Positions 53,188 through 61,813 of a DNA stretch of 64,000 nucleotides are shown piece by piece. The translations under genes and the position numbers were made by a program. Each line of letters begins with the position of its first letter. Position 1 is the first letter of the stretch. Below the pieces are notes generated by a model that ran no database searches, was not told the origin of the DNA, and saw only the letters and a list, made by a program, of their open reading frames with translations. The stretch is from Phycisphaerales bacterium (lineage in GTDB: Bacteria > Planctomycetota > Phycisphaerae > Phycisphaerales > SM1A02): positions 1 to 64,000 of the forward strand of contig JAQWMQ010000035.1 of NCBI GenBank assembly GCA_029246705.1. The letters are read 5' to 3'.

Positions 53188-54183
53188 ATGCCGGATGACG
53201 CCCAGAATCTCGTGCTTCCACTCGCCCTGGCCCTTCTGGTCGCAGGTGCGGGGTCAATGATCTTCGGCGCACACCTCCTGGTCATCTCGTCGGTTCGTAT
53301 CGCCCGCCGCGCCGGTCTCTCCCCCTTCTTCATCGGGGTCACGGTGGTGGCATTCGGAACCAGCGTGCCCGAACTCGCAGCATCCCTCTACGCCCAGTTC
53401 AACGAGAAGGAAGCACTCGCACTGGGCAATGTCATCGGTTCCAACATCGCGAACCTGGCCCTGGTGCTGGGCGTGGTGGCCCTGTTCAAGCCCATCCCCG
53501 TGAAAGCGCCCACCCTGCGGCGGGACCTCACCCTGGTCTGCCTCGTCGGGCTCGTTCCCCTGCTGGCGCTTCCCTTCGGAAACACCCTGGGGCTCTGGCA
53601 TGGAATCGGACTGCTTGCCCTGCTGGGAGGCTTTCTGTGGATATCCAAGAGGCACAACACGTCCGATGAGTACGAGACCCTCGAGATCGAAGGTCGGTGG
53701 CCGGTCTGGTTGATCACCCTCGCCATCATCACCGGCCCCTGCCTGCTCTGGGCAGGCTCCACCCTTTTCGTCGAAAGCGCAGCCTCGATGGGACGATCAG
53801 TGGGCATCAGTGAAGCGATCGTCGGGCTGACCATCGTGGCGTTCACGACATCCCTTCCGGAACTGGTGACCAGCGTCTACGCCGCGATCCGCGGCTACGA
53901 GGAAGTCGGCATCGGCAACATCCTCGGCTCGTGCATCATGAACATCCTCGCGGTCCTGGGATTGGTCCTGGTCTTCGGTGACATTCCGGTCGAACCGCAG
54001 ATCTATCGCCTGGACGTACCCGCCCTGCTGGTGGTGTCCCTGGTGTGCGTTCCCATCCTGCTCAGCGGGCGCAGGGTGACCCGCCCCGAAGGCGGCCTGC
54101 TGGTCGCGCTCTATGCGATCTACGTGGGCGTCCTGTTCACTCTTGCGCCGGGCTGGTTTCCCGCCCCAGCCGCCGGAGGCTGA
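53188..54183 (+). CDS. Na+/Ca2+ exchanger family antiporter
   Basis: A 331-residue polytopic protein with about ten helices and the two alpha repeats of the CaCA superfamily: TVVAFGTSVPELAASLYAQF with GNVIGSNIANLALVLG, and TIVAFTTSLPELVTSVYAAI with GNILGSCIMNILAVLG. Both carry the acidic PEL glutamates of ion binding. ATG 53188 is the start that begins the first membrane segment properly. It resembles YrbG-type exchangers. Ion specificity cannot be decided. Confidence 0.92.
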   Translation: MPDDAQNLVLPLALALLVAGAGSMIFGAHLLVISSVRIARRAGLSPFFIGVTVVAFGTSVPELAASLYAQFNEKEALALGNVIGSNIANLALVLGVVALFKPIPVKAPTLRRDLTLVCLVGLVPLLALPFGNTLGLWHGIGLLALLGGFLWISKRHNTSDEYETLEIEGRWPVWLITLAIITGPCLLWAGSTLFVESAASMGRSVGISEAIVGLTIVAFTTSLPELVTSVYAAIRGYEEVGIGNILGSCIMNILAVLGLVLVFGDIPVEPQIYRLDVPALLVVSLVCVPILLSGRRVTRPEGGLLVALYAIYVGVLFTLAPGWFPAPAAGG

Positions 54184-54189
54184 ACCTAT

Positions 54190-55305
54190 TCAATCGGAAT
54201 CGGCGAGGACTCCGGCTTTTTCTATCCACCCACCCCCGAGAACCAGGTCCTCGTCGTAGCACACCACCGCCTGGCCGGGAGCCACGGCAGCCTGGGGGTC
54301 CTCGAAAAGAACCTCGAGCCGGTCACCACCCAACCGAACACGTGCCGGAACCGGGGCCGCGTTGTACCGAATGCGTGCCGTGCAGGCTCGCCAGCCCGAA
54401 TGCTCGGGCACCAGCCAGTTCACGTCTCTTGCCTGCAGGCCCTCGGAAAGCAGCGCATCACGTGAACCGACGACCACCTCGTTCGAGTCGGGACGCTTCT
54501 CCAGGACGAAGAGCGGGATCGAGGATGCGATCCCGATGCCACGTCGCTGCCCGACGGTGAAATGCTGGTGCCCCTTGTGCTCGCCGAGATCGCGACCGGA
54601 TTCGTCGACGATCCGACCCGTGTCGACACCCTTGGCTGAACGTTCCGCGACCAGTCGCGCATAGTCGTTGTTGGGGACGAAACAGATCTCCTGGGAGTCC
54701 GGCTTGTCGAACACCGGGAGACCGAGTGCTTCCGCGCGATCGCGAACCTCGCTCTTGTGCATGCCGCCGATGGGCAGCAGCATCTCGGAAAGTCGTTCAG
54801 GCTGGGCGCCGAAGAGCACGTAGGACTGGTCCTTGCCGTGATCCAGGCCTCGCAGCAGGCGGTGCTCGCCGTCGGGCCCGGTCTCGACCCTGGCGTAGTG
54901 TCCACTGGCGACGTGCGTGGCACCGATCTGCCGGGCATGGGTGTGCAGTCGACCGAACTTCAGCCAGTCATTGCAGCGCACGCATGGATTCGGCGTGCGC
55001 CCGGCATCGTATTCCTCGACGAAGTAATCGATGATCCGGCTGAATTCGCGCTTGAAATCAACCACGTAGAAAGGCACGTCCAGGCGGGCCGCCACGCGCC
55101 TGGCATCATCGGCATCATTGATCGAGCAGCATCCCTGCTTGCCGATCCGGATGTCACAGGCTTCCTCCAGCGTCTCGCCGGGTGATCCCAGGCGCATGAA
55201 GACACCCACCACCTCCCAGCCCTGCTCCATCAGCAGGGCCGCCGCGACCGAGGAATCGACCCCGCCGCTCATCGCCACCAATACCTTGCCCTTGGATTCC
55301 GCCAT
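54190..55305 (-). CDS. mnmA: tRNA-uridine 2-sulfurtransferase MnmA
   Basis: A 371-residue tRNA thiolase for s2U34. The PP-loop is VAMSGGVDSSVAAALL; the catalytic cysteines lie in NPCVRCNDWLKFG (first) and DSQEICFVPNNDYARL (second). GKDQSYVLFGAQPERLSEML and GQRRGIGIASSIPLFVLE are standard. Start ATG 55305. A TAGGAT box stands 6 bp before the start, but without a -35 I do not call a promoter. Convergent with the exchanger gene. Confidence 0.97.
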   Translation of the reverse strand: MAESKGKVLVAMSGGVDSSVAAALLMEQGWEVVGVFMRLGSPGETLEEACDIRIGKQGCCSINDADDARRVAARLDVPFYVVDFKREFSRIIDYFVEEYDAGRTPNPCVRCNDWLKFGRLHTHARQIGATHVASGHYARVETGPDGEHRLLRGLDHGKDQSYVLFGAQPERLSEMLLPIGGMHKSEVRDRAEALGLPVFDKPDSQEICFVPNNDYARLVAERSAKGVDTGRIVDESGRDLGEHKGHQHFTVGQRRGIGIASSIPLFVLEKRPDSNEVVVGSRDALLSEGLQARDVNWLVPEHSGWRACTARIRYNAAPVPARVRLGGDRLEVLFEDPQAAVAPGQAVVCYDEDLVLGGGWIEKAGVLADSD

Positions 55306-55395
55306 GCCTCAATCCTAGTGTCGATCCGCCCGCGAGATGTGGGGAATCTGTCGCCTCAGCCATCTCGACGGGTGGTGAGGGGTAGCCTCAAGACC

Positions 55396-56370
55396 ATGCT
55401 CTTCTATGCGGGAATCGACGAAGCTGGCTACGGACCGATGCTCGGCCCCCTGTGCATCGGTTCCACCCTGTTCAAGGTGAACGACTGTGATCCGGCCGCC
55501 GGAGCGCCGGACCTGTGGTCGCTCCTGGAAGAAGCCGTCTGCCGCCGACCGACCGACAAGAAAAGACGGATCGCGATCGATGACTCGAAGACGCTCAAGG
55601 GTGCCCGGGGCAGCAAGGCCCACCCCCTTCGACATCTGGAGCGCGGAGTACTGGCCTTCATGCAGGCCGGTCTGGGCATCATGCCGGAAACCGATGATGA
55701 ACTGCTGAGCGCCCTGGACGCAGGGATCACCCCAGACCCCTGGTATTCGGACGAGTCGGTGGCCCTGCCCCTCTCAGGGGAACAGGGAGAACATCGGATT
55801 GCAGCGGCCATGCTCCAAAGGTCCCTGGATGCAGCGGGCATTGAAATCTGCCAGTTGAACTGCGAAGTGATCCACCCCCACCAGATCAATGCCGCCTCAC
55901 TCAGTCGGGAACGCAAGAGTGATCTCAACCTGGGCGCGGCCCTTCGCCTCGCCGAGCGGATTCGAGCCGACCATCCGAACGACCATCCCAGGGTGGTCAT
56001 CGATCGCCAGGGTGGTCGGAGCAGCTACCGGGAGCACCTGGCCCTGGCCTGGCCGGATGCCTCCATCCGGGTTCTGGGAGAAACCGGACGAATCAGTCGG
56101 TACAGAGTCGAATCCCCGGAAGGAATCCTGACCATTTCATTCGAGGCCGAGTCCGAGCAGAATCACCTTCCGGTGGCCCTGGCGTCGATGATCGCCAAAC
56201 TGGTCCGGGAACTGCACATGATCCGGTTGAACCGCTTTTTTGCCATGCAAATCCCCGAATTGAAGCCCACCGCGGGCTACGTGCAGGATGGTCGACGATT
56301 CATGCAGGAGGTCGAGGGACTCGTGAAGAGCATGAAACTGGACGAGTCCAGGCTCGTTCGGAGGGTCTGA
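55396..56370 (+). CDS. divergent RNase HII-like nuclease
   Basis: A 324-residue protein starting at ATG 55396. The N terminus FYAGIDEAGYGPMLGPLCIG matches the RNase HII DExGxGP motif, and IAIDDSKTLKG corresponds to the NDSKKL element. The C-terminal half has LPVALASMIAKLVRELHMIR, aligned with AAASIxAKxxRD, and PTAGYVQDGRRFMQ, aligned with the GY-H motif. An insertion of about 80 residues in the middle and Glu in place of the last Asp (RE versus RD) set it apart. It may cut RNA-DNA hybrids or a different substrate. Confidence 0.75.
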   Translation: MLFYAGIDEAGYGPMLGPLCIGSTLFKVNDCDPAAGAPDLWSLLEEAVCRRPTDKKRRIAIDDSKTLKGARGSKAHPLRHLERGVLAFMQAGLGIMPETDDELLSALDAGITPDPWYSDESVALPLSGEQGEHRIAAAMLQRSLDAAGIEICQLNCEVIHPHQINAASLSRERKSDLNLGAALRLAERIRADHPNDHPRVVIDRQGGRSSYREHLALAWPDASIRVLGETGRISRYRVESPEGILTISFEAESEQNHLPVALASMIAKLVRELHMIRLNRFFAMQIPELKPTAGYVQDGRRFMQEVEGLVKSMKLDESRLVRRV

Positions 56371-56723
56371 AGGGGCGATGCTCAGGCAGCGACAATGCCC
56401 GAAGCTGCGATCAGTGCTTGAATCAAGCCCAATCGGTAGGTAGGATTCGCCGTTTCCCCGGCATTCGGGGAGTCCATGTTTTAGCCCCTCCGTGCCCTCG
56501 TGGTTCGGTCCTGGGCAAGGTTCTGAAAGCAAGGAAGACGGGCCGCCTTGATGTCTTCGCGGGCCGAGATGTTCCTGAACTGATTCCAAGCAGATTTTTG
56601 AACGCGGAATCAAGCCTCAGAATCAGAATTTGACCGATGAGACCCAATCACGCCGACCGGGCATGATGCCCGACTCGGATGTTCCTTCGAACACCTTCAC
56701 TCACCCCCCAACGGACCACAGTC
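56371..56723. other. region upstream of fusA
   Basis: A 353 bp region without a credible gene. From about 56590 it becomes AT-richer (TTTTTGAACGCGGAATC and CAGAATCAGAATTTGACC), which suggests the fusA promoter, but no -35/-10 pair has clean spacing. A small GCCGTTTCCCCGGCATTCGGGG hairpin-like stretch lies near 56450. No riboswitch or tRNA seen. Confidence 0.35.
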
Positions 56724-58838
56724 ATGTCCATCGACCTCACACGAGTACGAAACATCGGGATCTGCGCACATATCGACGCAGGCAAAACGACCGTGACCGA
56801 GCGAATCCTCTACTACACGGGGATGAACTACAAGATGGGTGAGGTGCATGAAGGCACCGCGACCATGGACTTCCTCGAAGAGGAGCAGGAGCGCGGCATC
56901 ACCATCCAGTCGGCGGCAACGACCTGCCCCTGGACCTATGAAGACGAGGAATACAAGGTCAACCTGATCGACACGCCCGGTCACGTCGACTTCACCATCG
57001 AAGTCGAAAGATCCCTGCGCGTGCTCGACGGCGCGGTTGCCGTCTTTGATGGCAAGGAAGGCGTCGAAGCCCAGTCCGAAACCGTCTGGCGACAGGCCGA
57101 CCGCTACGAAGTCCCCCGCCTTTGTTTCATCAACAAGATGGACAAGATGGGTGCGGATTTCGAATTCTCATTCAACTCGATCCGCACCCGACTGGGTGCG
57201 CACCCGATCGCGGTCCAGATCCCCATCGGAGCCGCTGATGACCTCAAGGGCATCATCGATCTCCTCGGCATGAAGGCCTACTACTTCGATGCCGGCGAAC
57301 TCGGCGCCCGGGTCGAGGAACGCGAGATCCCCGATGACATGAAGGCAGAAGCCGAACGCTGGCATCACATCCTCGTCGAGAAGGCCTCGGAGCTGGATGA
57401 CGACCTGGTCGAGAAGTACATCGAGGACGAGCATTCGATCACCCCCGAGGAGATCCGCGCCGCCCTTCGAAAGGGCACCATCAACCAGCAGTGCAACCCG
57501 GTCTTCTGCGGATCGGCCCTGAAGAACATCGGCATCCAGCGCCTGCTCAACGGCGTGATCGACTACCTCCCGACCCCCACCGAGGTCCCCGAGGTCAGAG
57601 GCACTGATCCGCGAGATCCCGATACCGCACTCACCAGGCCCAACTCCGAGGATGCACCATTCTCCGGCCTGGTCTTCAAGGTGGTCAACGACACCCACGG
57701 CGACCTCACCTACCTCAGGATCTACTCGGGCGTGCTCAAGAAGGGCTCCCGAATCCTGAACCCCGGCAACAACAAGAAGGAAAACGTCTCCCGCATCTTC
57801 GAGATGCACGCGAAGGACCGGGACGCACTCGACCAAGCGGGTGCCGGCCAGATCGTCGCGGTCATCGGCGTGAAGAACTCGTGGACGGGCGACACCGTCT
57901 GCGATCCGAACGATCCCATCATCCTCGAGCGCATGGACTTCCCCGATCCGGTCATCTCGATGTCGATCGAGCCGGACACCGCGGAAGACAAGAAGAAGCT
58001 CGGCGAGGCACTCACCACCATTCGACGCGAGGATCCCTCCTTCCGTTCCGAATACAACGACGAGACCGGCGAGACCGTCATCTCGGGCATGGGTGAGCTG
58101 CACCTCGAGATCATCAAGAACAAGCTCGTTCGAGACATGAAGGTCGGCGTCACCGTCGGCAAGCCGCGCGTCTCCTACCGCGAGACCGTGACGGGCGAAG
58201 CCAAGGAAGTCCGAGGCCTGTTCAAGAAGCAGACCGGTGGACGCGGCCAGTTCGGTGACGCGATCATCAGCGTCAGCCCCATCACCCAAGCGGAAGCCGA
58301 GGAACAGGAGCTCAAGATCAAGGACGGCATCGTCGTCGTCGACAAGATCTCCGGTGGCTCGATCCCCAGGGAATACGTCCCCTCGGTCGAAACCGGCATC
58401 CGCAACGCGGCTTCCAGCGGCGTGATCGGCGGCTACCCGGTGATCAACGTGAAGATCGAGATGGTCGATGGCTCCTACCACGATGTCGACTCCAGCCAGA
58501 TCGCCTTCGAACAGGCGGGCGCCCTTGCGTTCCGCGAAGCATGCACTCGTGCAGGACTGGCTCTGCTCGAACCGATCATGAAGCTTCAGATCGTCACCCC
58601 GGACGAGTTCTTCGGAAACGTCTCCGGCGACCTGGCGTCACGGCGCGGCCACATCTTGGACAGCGACATGCGCGGGAACGTCCGGGTCATCAACGGCGAA
58701 GTCCCGCTTTCGGAAATGTTCGGCTACACCACGACCCTGCGATCCATGACCCAGGGCCGGGCCACGAGTTCCATGGAACCTTCCGAATACCGAATCATGC
58801 CGGAACGACTGAAGGACGAAGTCCTGACCAACGGCTGA
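56724..58838 (+). CDS. fusA: elongation factor G
   Basis: A 704-residue EF-G. ATG 56724 ([20 protein letters not shown]) is the normal start; the longer frame is unsupported. G1 [16 protein letters not shown], switch [23 protein letters not shown]4 [13 protein letters not shown]; domain [15 protein letters not shown] and the C-terminal [20 protein letters not shown] complete it. It drives translocation on the ribosome. A strong terminator follows 27 bp after the stop. No other str-operon genes adjoin it. Confidence 0.97.
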   Translation: MSIDLTRVRNIGICAHIDAGKTTVTERILYYTGMNYKMGEVHEGTATMDFLEEEQERGITIQSAATTCPWTYEDEEYKVNLIDTPGHVDFTIEVERSLRVLDGAVAVFDGKEGVEAQSETVWRQADRYEVPRLCFINKMDKMGADFEFSFNSIRTRLGAHPIAVQIPIGAADDLKGIIDLLGMKAYYFDAGELGARVEEREIPDDMKAEAERWHHILVEKASELDDDLVEKYIEDEHSITPEEIRAALRKGTINQQCNPVFCGSALKNIGIQRLLNGVIDYLPTPTEVPEVRGTDPRDPDTALTRPNSEDAPFSGLVFKVVNDTHGDLTYLRIYSGVLKKGSRILNPGNNKKENVSRIFEMHAKDRDALDQAGAGQIVAVIGVKNSWTGDTVCDPNDPIILERMDFPDPVISMSIEPDTAEDKKKLGEALTTIRREDPSFRSEYNDETGETVISGMGELHLEIIKNKLVRDMKVGVTVGKPRVSYRETVTGEAKEVRGLFKKQTGGRGQFGDAIISVSPITQAEAEEQELKIKDGIVVVDKISGGSIPREYVPSVETGIRNAASSGVIGGYPVINVKIEMVDGSYHDVDSSQIAFEQAGALAFREACTRAGLALLEPIMKLQIVTPDEFFGNVSGDLASRRGHILDSDMRGNVRVINGEVPLSEMFGYTTTLRSMTQGRATSSMEPSEYRIMPERLKDEVLTNG

Positions 58839-58865
58839 TACGAACCCTGCAATACGATTCGATCA

Positions 58866-58896
58866 CGCGACCCCGCTTCGGCGGGGTCGCGTTCGT
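58866..58896 (+). terminator. Rho-independent terminator of fusA
   Basis: A perfect 11 bp stem, CGCGACCCCGC (58866-58876) with GCGGGGTCGCG (58881-58891) and a TTCG loop, followed by TTCGT. The next ORF starts 13 bp after this element. Confidence 0.85.
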
Positions 58897-58908
58897 ATAC
58901 TGAATCCG

Positions 58909-59304
58909 ATGTCAGTCACGCATGAAAACCCGGGATACGCCGACGAGTACTTCATCAAGGAGTACGAAGTCGAGCTGGAGCCCACGGCGATCATGCTTGG
59001 TGCACAGGGAGCGGACGACTTCGTGGCGGATCAGCAGGAAGTTCTGATCAAGCCGGGAACCTGCGTGCTCGCCTACACCGACGGAATACTCGAGGCACGA
59101 GATCCTTCCGGGAACATGCTGGGTCTCGAACGCCTTCGATCACTTGTGACACACGCCGACCCCGATGCGGCATGGCCCCGGCAGATGCAGGACTTCGCTT
59201 CCAAGTACGCACGAGGCAATTTCGACGATGACGTGCTGATCGTCGCGCTCGACTATCGTGCATCCATGAATATCAGCGAACGGACGGACGATGATCGAAG
59301 CTGA
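58909..59304 (+). CDS. truncated PP2C (SpoIIE/RsbU-like) phosphatase fragment
   Basis: A 131-residue ORF that matches only the C-terminal half of a SpoIIE-type phosphatase: TCVLAYTDGILEARDPSGNM with GLERLRSLV (about 52-78) and FDDDVLIVALDY (about 103-115), containing two acidic metal sites. The N-terminal motifs of the fold (DxxD and GDVxGHG) are absent, and the region upstream is the fusA terminator. It may be a remnant, or a small product with another role. Its last 14 bp overlap ribD. Confidence 0.6.
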   Translation: MSVTHENPGYADEYFIKEYEVELEPTAIMLGAQGADDFVADQQEVLIKPGTCVLAYTDGILEARDPSGNMLGLERLRSLVTHADPDAAWPRQMQDFASKYARGNFDDDVLIVALDYRASMNISERTDDDRS

Positions 59305-60415
59305 AGGACAACACGTCGTCGACCGGCGGCATCTGGATCATGCCGCGCGCATCGCACTGCGCGGGCACGGCCGAGCCGAACCGAACCCATTGGTGGGCAG
59401 CGTCGTCGTCGACGCCTCCGGAACCCTCCTGGGCGAGGGGTACCACCAGCGTTGCGGCGAGGCGCATGCCGAGAGGATCGCACTCGCCCGGGCCGGGGAA
59501 GCCGCCCGGGGTGGCACCCTCTACTGCACGCTTGAACCCTGCACCCATCACAACCGCACGCCGCCCTGCACCGATGCGATCATCGAGGCGGGCATCAAAC
59601 GGGTCGTCTTCGGGACCTCGGACCCCTACCCCCCCGCTGCGGGAGGAGGCCGACTCCTCGAGGGAGCCGGCATCGAGGTGCTGCAACTGGAGACCGATGC
59701 GACCCGACGACTGAGCGCCCCCTTCGTCCACCGCGTTCGAACGGGAATGCCATGGGTGGTCGCCAAGTGGGCGCAGACCATCGACGGACGAATCGCGACT
59801 GCCAAGGGCGATTCACAGTGGATCTCGAGCAGGAGATCACGGCGCCTCGTCCACCGCGAACGCGGGCGCGTCGATGCGGTGATGACCGGCATCGGCACGG
59901 TGCTTGCCGACAACCCCGGGTTGACGCCACGTGATCTTCGCAACCCGTGTCGGATGCCCGAACGGATCGTGGTCGACGGTGCCCTGCAGACGCCCCTGGA
60001 CTGCCAACTGGTCACGACCGCTCGAGAGACGCCGACCATCATCATCTGTCACCCGGATGCGGCAGAGGGCGCGCGCGGCGATCAGCTTCGATCTCTCGGG
60101 GTGGTGATACGAACCTGCGAATCGGATGACGTCATGGGGGAAGCGCTGAAGGCACTGTCATCGGAGCGAGGCTACGCGACCGTGCTGGTCGAATCGGGGG
60201 GCGGGCTCCTGGGGCGACTGATCCGGCAGGATCTGGTCAATGATGCACTCATCTTCATCGCACCGAAGATGCTCGGGGACCAGGACGCTCCGGGAAGTGT
60301 TCGTGGGTGCGCTCCTGAACGGATCACCGACGGCATCGCCCTGGAAAACGTCTGCGCCTTCCCACGGCATGACGATGTCATCGCCTGGTACAGGGTTGTT
60401 GGCGCGAAGAGCTGA
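59291..60415 (+). CDS. ribD: bifunctional riboflavin deaminase/reductase
   Basis: A 374-residue two-domain enzyme. The N-terminal deaminase (1-150) has the zinc motif CGEAHAERIALA and CTLEPCTHHNRTPPCTDAII; the C-terminal reductase (155-374) has WVVAKWAQTIDGRIATAKGD, QWISSRRSRRLVHRERGRVD and VESGGGLLGRLIRQDLVND. It acts in riboflavin synthesis, deaminating and reducing the pyrimidine intermediate. Start ATG 59291 inside the preceding ORF. Other rib genes are not in the window. Confidence 0.95.
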   Translation: MIEAEGQHVVDRRHLDHAARIALRGHGRAEPNPLVGSVVVDASGTLLGEGYHQRCGEAHAERIALARAGEAARGGTLYCTLEPCTHHNRTPPCTDAIIEAGIKRVVFGTSDPYPPAAGGGRLLEGAGIEVLQLETDATRRLSAPFVHRVRTGMPWVVAKWAQTIDGRIATAKGDSQWISSRRSRRLVHRERGRVDAVMTGIGTVLADNPGLTPRDLRNPCRMPERIVVDGALQTPLDCQLVTTARETPTIIICHPDAAEGARGDQLRSLGVVIRTCESDDVMGEALKALSSERGYATVLVESGGGLLGRLIRQDLVNDALIFIAPKMLGDQDAPGSVRGCAPERITDGIALENVCAFPRHDDVIAWYRVVGAKS

Positions 60416-61813
60416 TCAACGAGCGTCGGAATCGCCGAGCAAGCCGAAATCAGCCGCCGTCAGAGGCAGTTCGAAGGATGCGGGGAAGATCCGAAGGACG
60501 TCGTCGCCATTCTCGAGCGCCCAGTTGCCGCCCTCGGGATCCAGGGCGATGCGTACGGTGTCGATGGGTGATCCATCGAAACCGTACAGAATCACTATCG
60601 CGTGCTGGAGTGCGGAGGGAAACGGCGCCAGCAGGATCTCGCCGGCTCGGGAGTTGGTCAGCTGCTTCATCAGTTGTTCGACCGGATCCCGTGCGATCTC
60701 GACCGGTTCGTCCTGTCCCAGGTAGGCCTGCCAGCCGTCGAATTCCCTCTCTATCGACAAGGCCTCCCCGGCAGTCTGGATCTCGATACCGGCGATGTCC
60801 TCGCGAACGACCCCGCTTCCGGTCGCATCGATGAGGGTTGCCGCGGAAGGGACCAGCACCTGCTGGGTCTCTCCATCGAGGCGGATCACGGTGGGTGCAC
60901 CATCGATCAGGCCGTAGCGGTCGGGCGAGCCAACACCGATGGGATCACCAAGGAGTATGACCCTGGCCTCAGCGGAGACGCCCGCTTCACCCGCGCCCTC
61001 GGCGGAACGGTTTCTGAGTGCAAGCACTCCGATCGGATCCGCAAGACCGAACCGTTCGAGACTTTCGGGTTCGTCATGCAGGAAGCCCGAGGCACGGGCT
61101 CGAGAAATCCGCGAAAGCCAGTCCGAGATCGCGGAATCGTCGCCACGCGTGCGGACCGGCTCAAGAAGCTCCCAGCCCGAGTCGGTTCTTCGGAGTTCCA
61201 TCCGCTCGGTTCCGGCCTCGACGACGATCTGATCGGTCTCGGTTCCTGCATTCGGAGCGAGCATTCGATTTCTCAGGTAACGCATGTCCGTCTCGAGAAC
61301 CTTGACGTGCAGGTCCGCATCAACCAGCGCGGCCTGTTCGGGATCATCGGCGAGACGTACCCAGGCACGTCCGGCCAGGGTTCGATTGCCCAACTGGACC
61401 GACTGGGTTTGAGTGCCTTCGGCATCCTCCCAGGTCCAGGTGATGATCGCTGCCGCGGGATCGAGCCCAAGACGTCCAGCCGATTCGGGATCCGAGATGT
61501 CGATCGAGTCGACGCGAACCAGCCCCTGGGCGGTCGAGCCGAGCTCCCGGAGACTGAAGGTGTCGATGCCGACGGGGAACGGCTCGGTCTGCTGCCAACC
61601 ATCGGTGGTCGAGACCATGCGGAACACACGTCCATCGGCATGGATGATCTCGACTTCGGTGAGTCGATCCAGTGGTATCGAATCACCCAGTGGATAGGTC
61701 TCCCGTACCCGCTCGGCAACATCCTGCGTTTCGCGATTGACCCACCAGACGACCGAGACGAGGATCGCGAGACACCAGACGAGGATGATTCGAAGGCCCG
61801 CTCCGGCAGTCAT
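60416..61813 (-). CDS. DUF4340-type protein of a Gld-like ABC system
   Basis: A 465-residue protein with one N-terminal helix (about 7-25) and a repeated beta-rich exported part. Segments such as VEIIHADGRVFRMVSTTDGW and ERMELRRTDSGWELLEPVRT, followed by DWLSRISRARASGFL, show the repeated strand-turn-helix pattern of DUF4340. In planctomycetes and others such genes follow GldF/GldG-type ABC components. The start overlaps the stop of the GldG-like gene (ATGA at 61810-61813). It likely anchors or modulates that transporter. Confidence 0.8.
   Translation of the reverse strand: MTAGAGLRIILVWCLAILVSVVWWVNRETQDVAERVRETYPLGDSIPLDRLTEVEIIHADGRVFRMVSTTDGWQQTEPFPVGIDTFSLRELGSTAQGLVRVDSIDISDPESAGRLGLDPAAAIITWTWEDAEGTQTQSVQLGNRTLAGRAWVRLADDPEQAALVDADLHVKVLETDMRYLRNRMLAPNAGTETDQIVVEAGTERMELRRTDSGWELLEPVRTRGDDSAISDWLSRISRARASGFLHDEPESLERFGLADPIGVLALRNRSAEGAGEAGVSAEARVILLGDPIGVGSPDRYGLIDGAPTVIRLDGETQQVLVPSAATLIDATGSGVVREDIAGIEIQTAGEALSIEREFDGWQAYLGQDEPVEIARDPVEQLMKQLTNSRAGEILLAPFPSALQHAIVILYGFDGSPIDTVRIALDPEGGNWALENGDDVLRIFPASFELPLTAADFGLLGDSDAR

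Noticed and set aside
57168-58481. 437-residue minus-strand ORF
   Set aside because: Fully inside fusA on the other strand; EF-G is certain.
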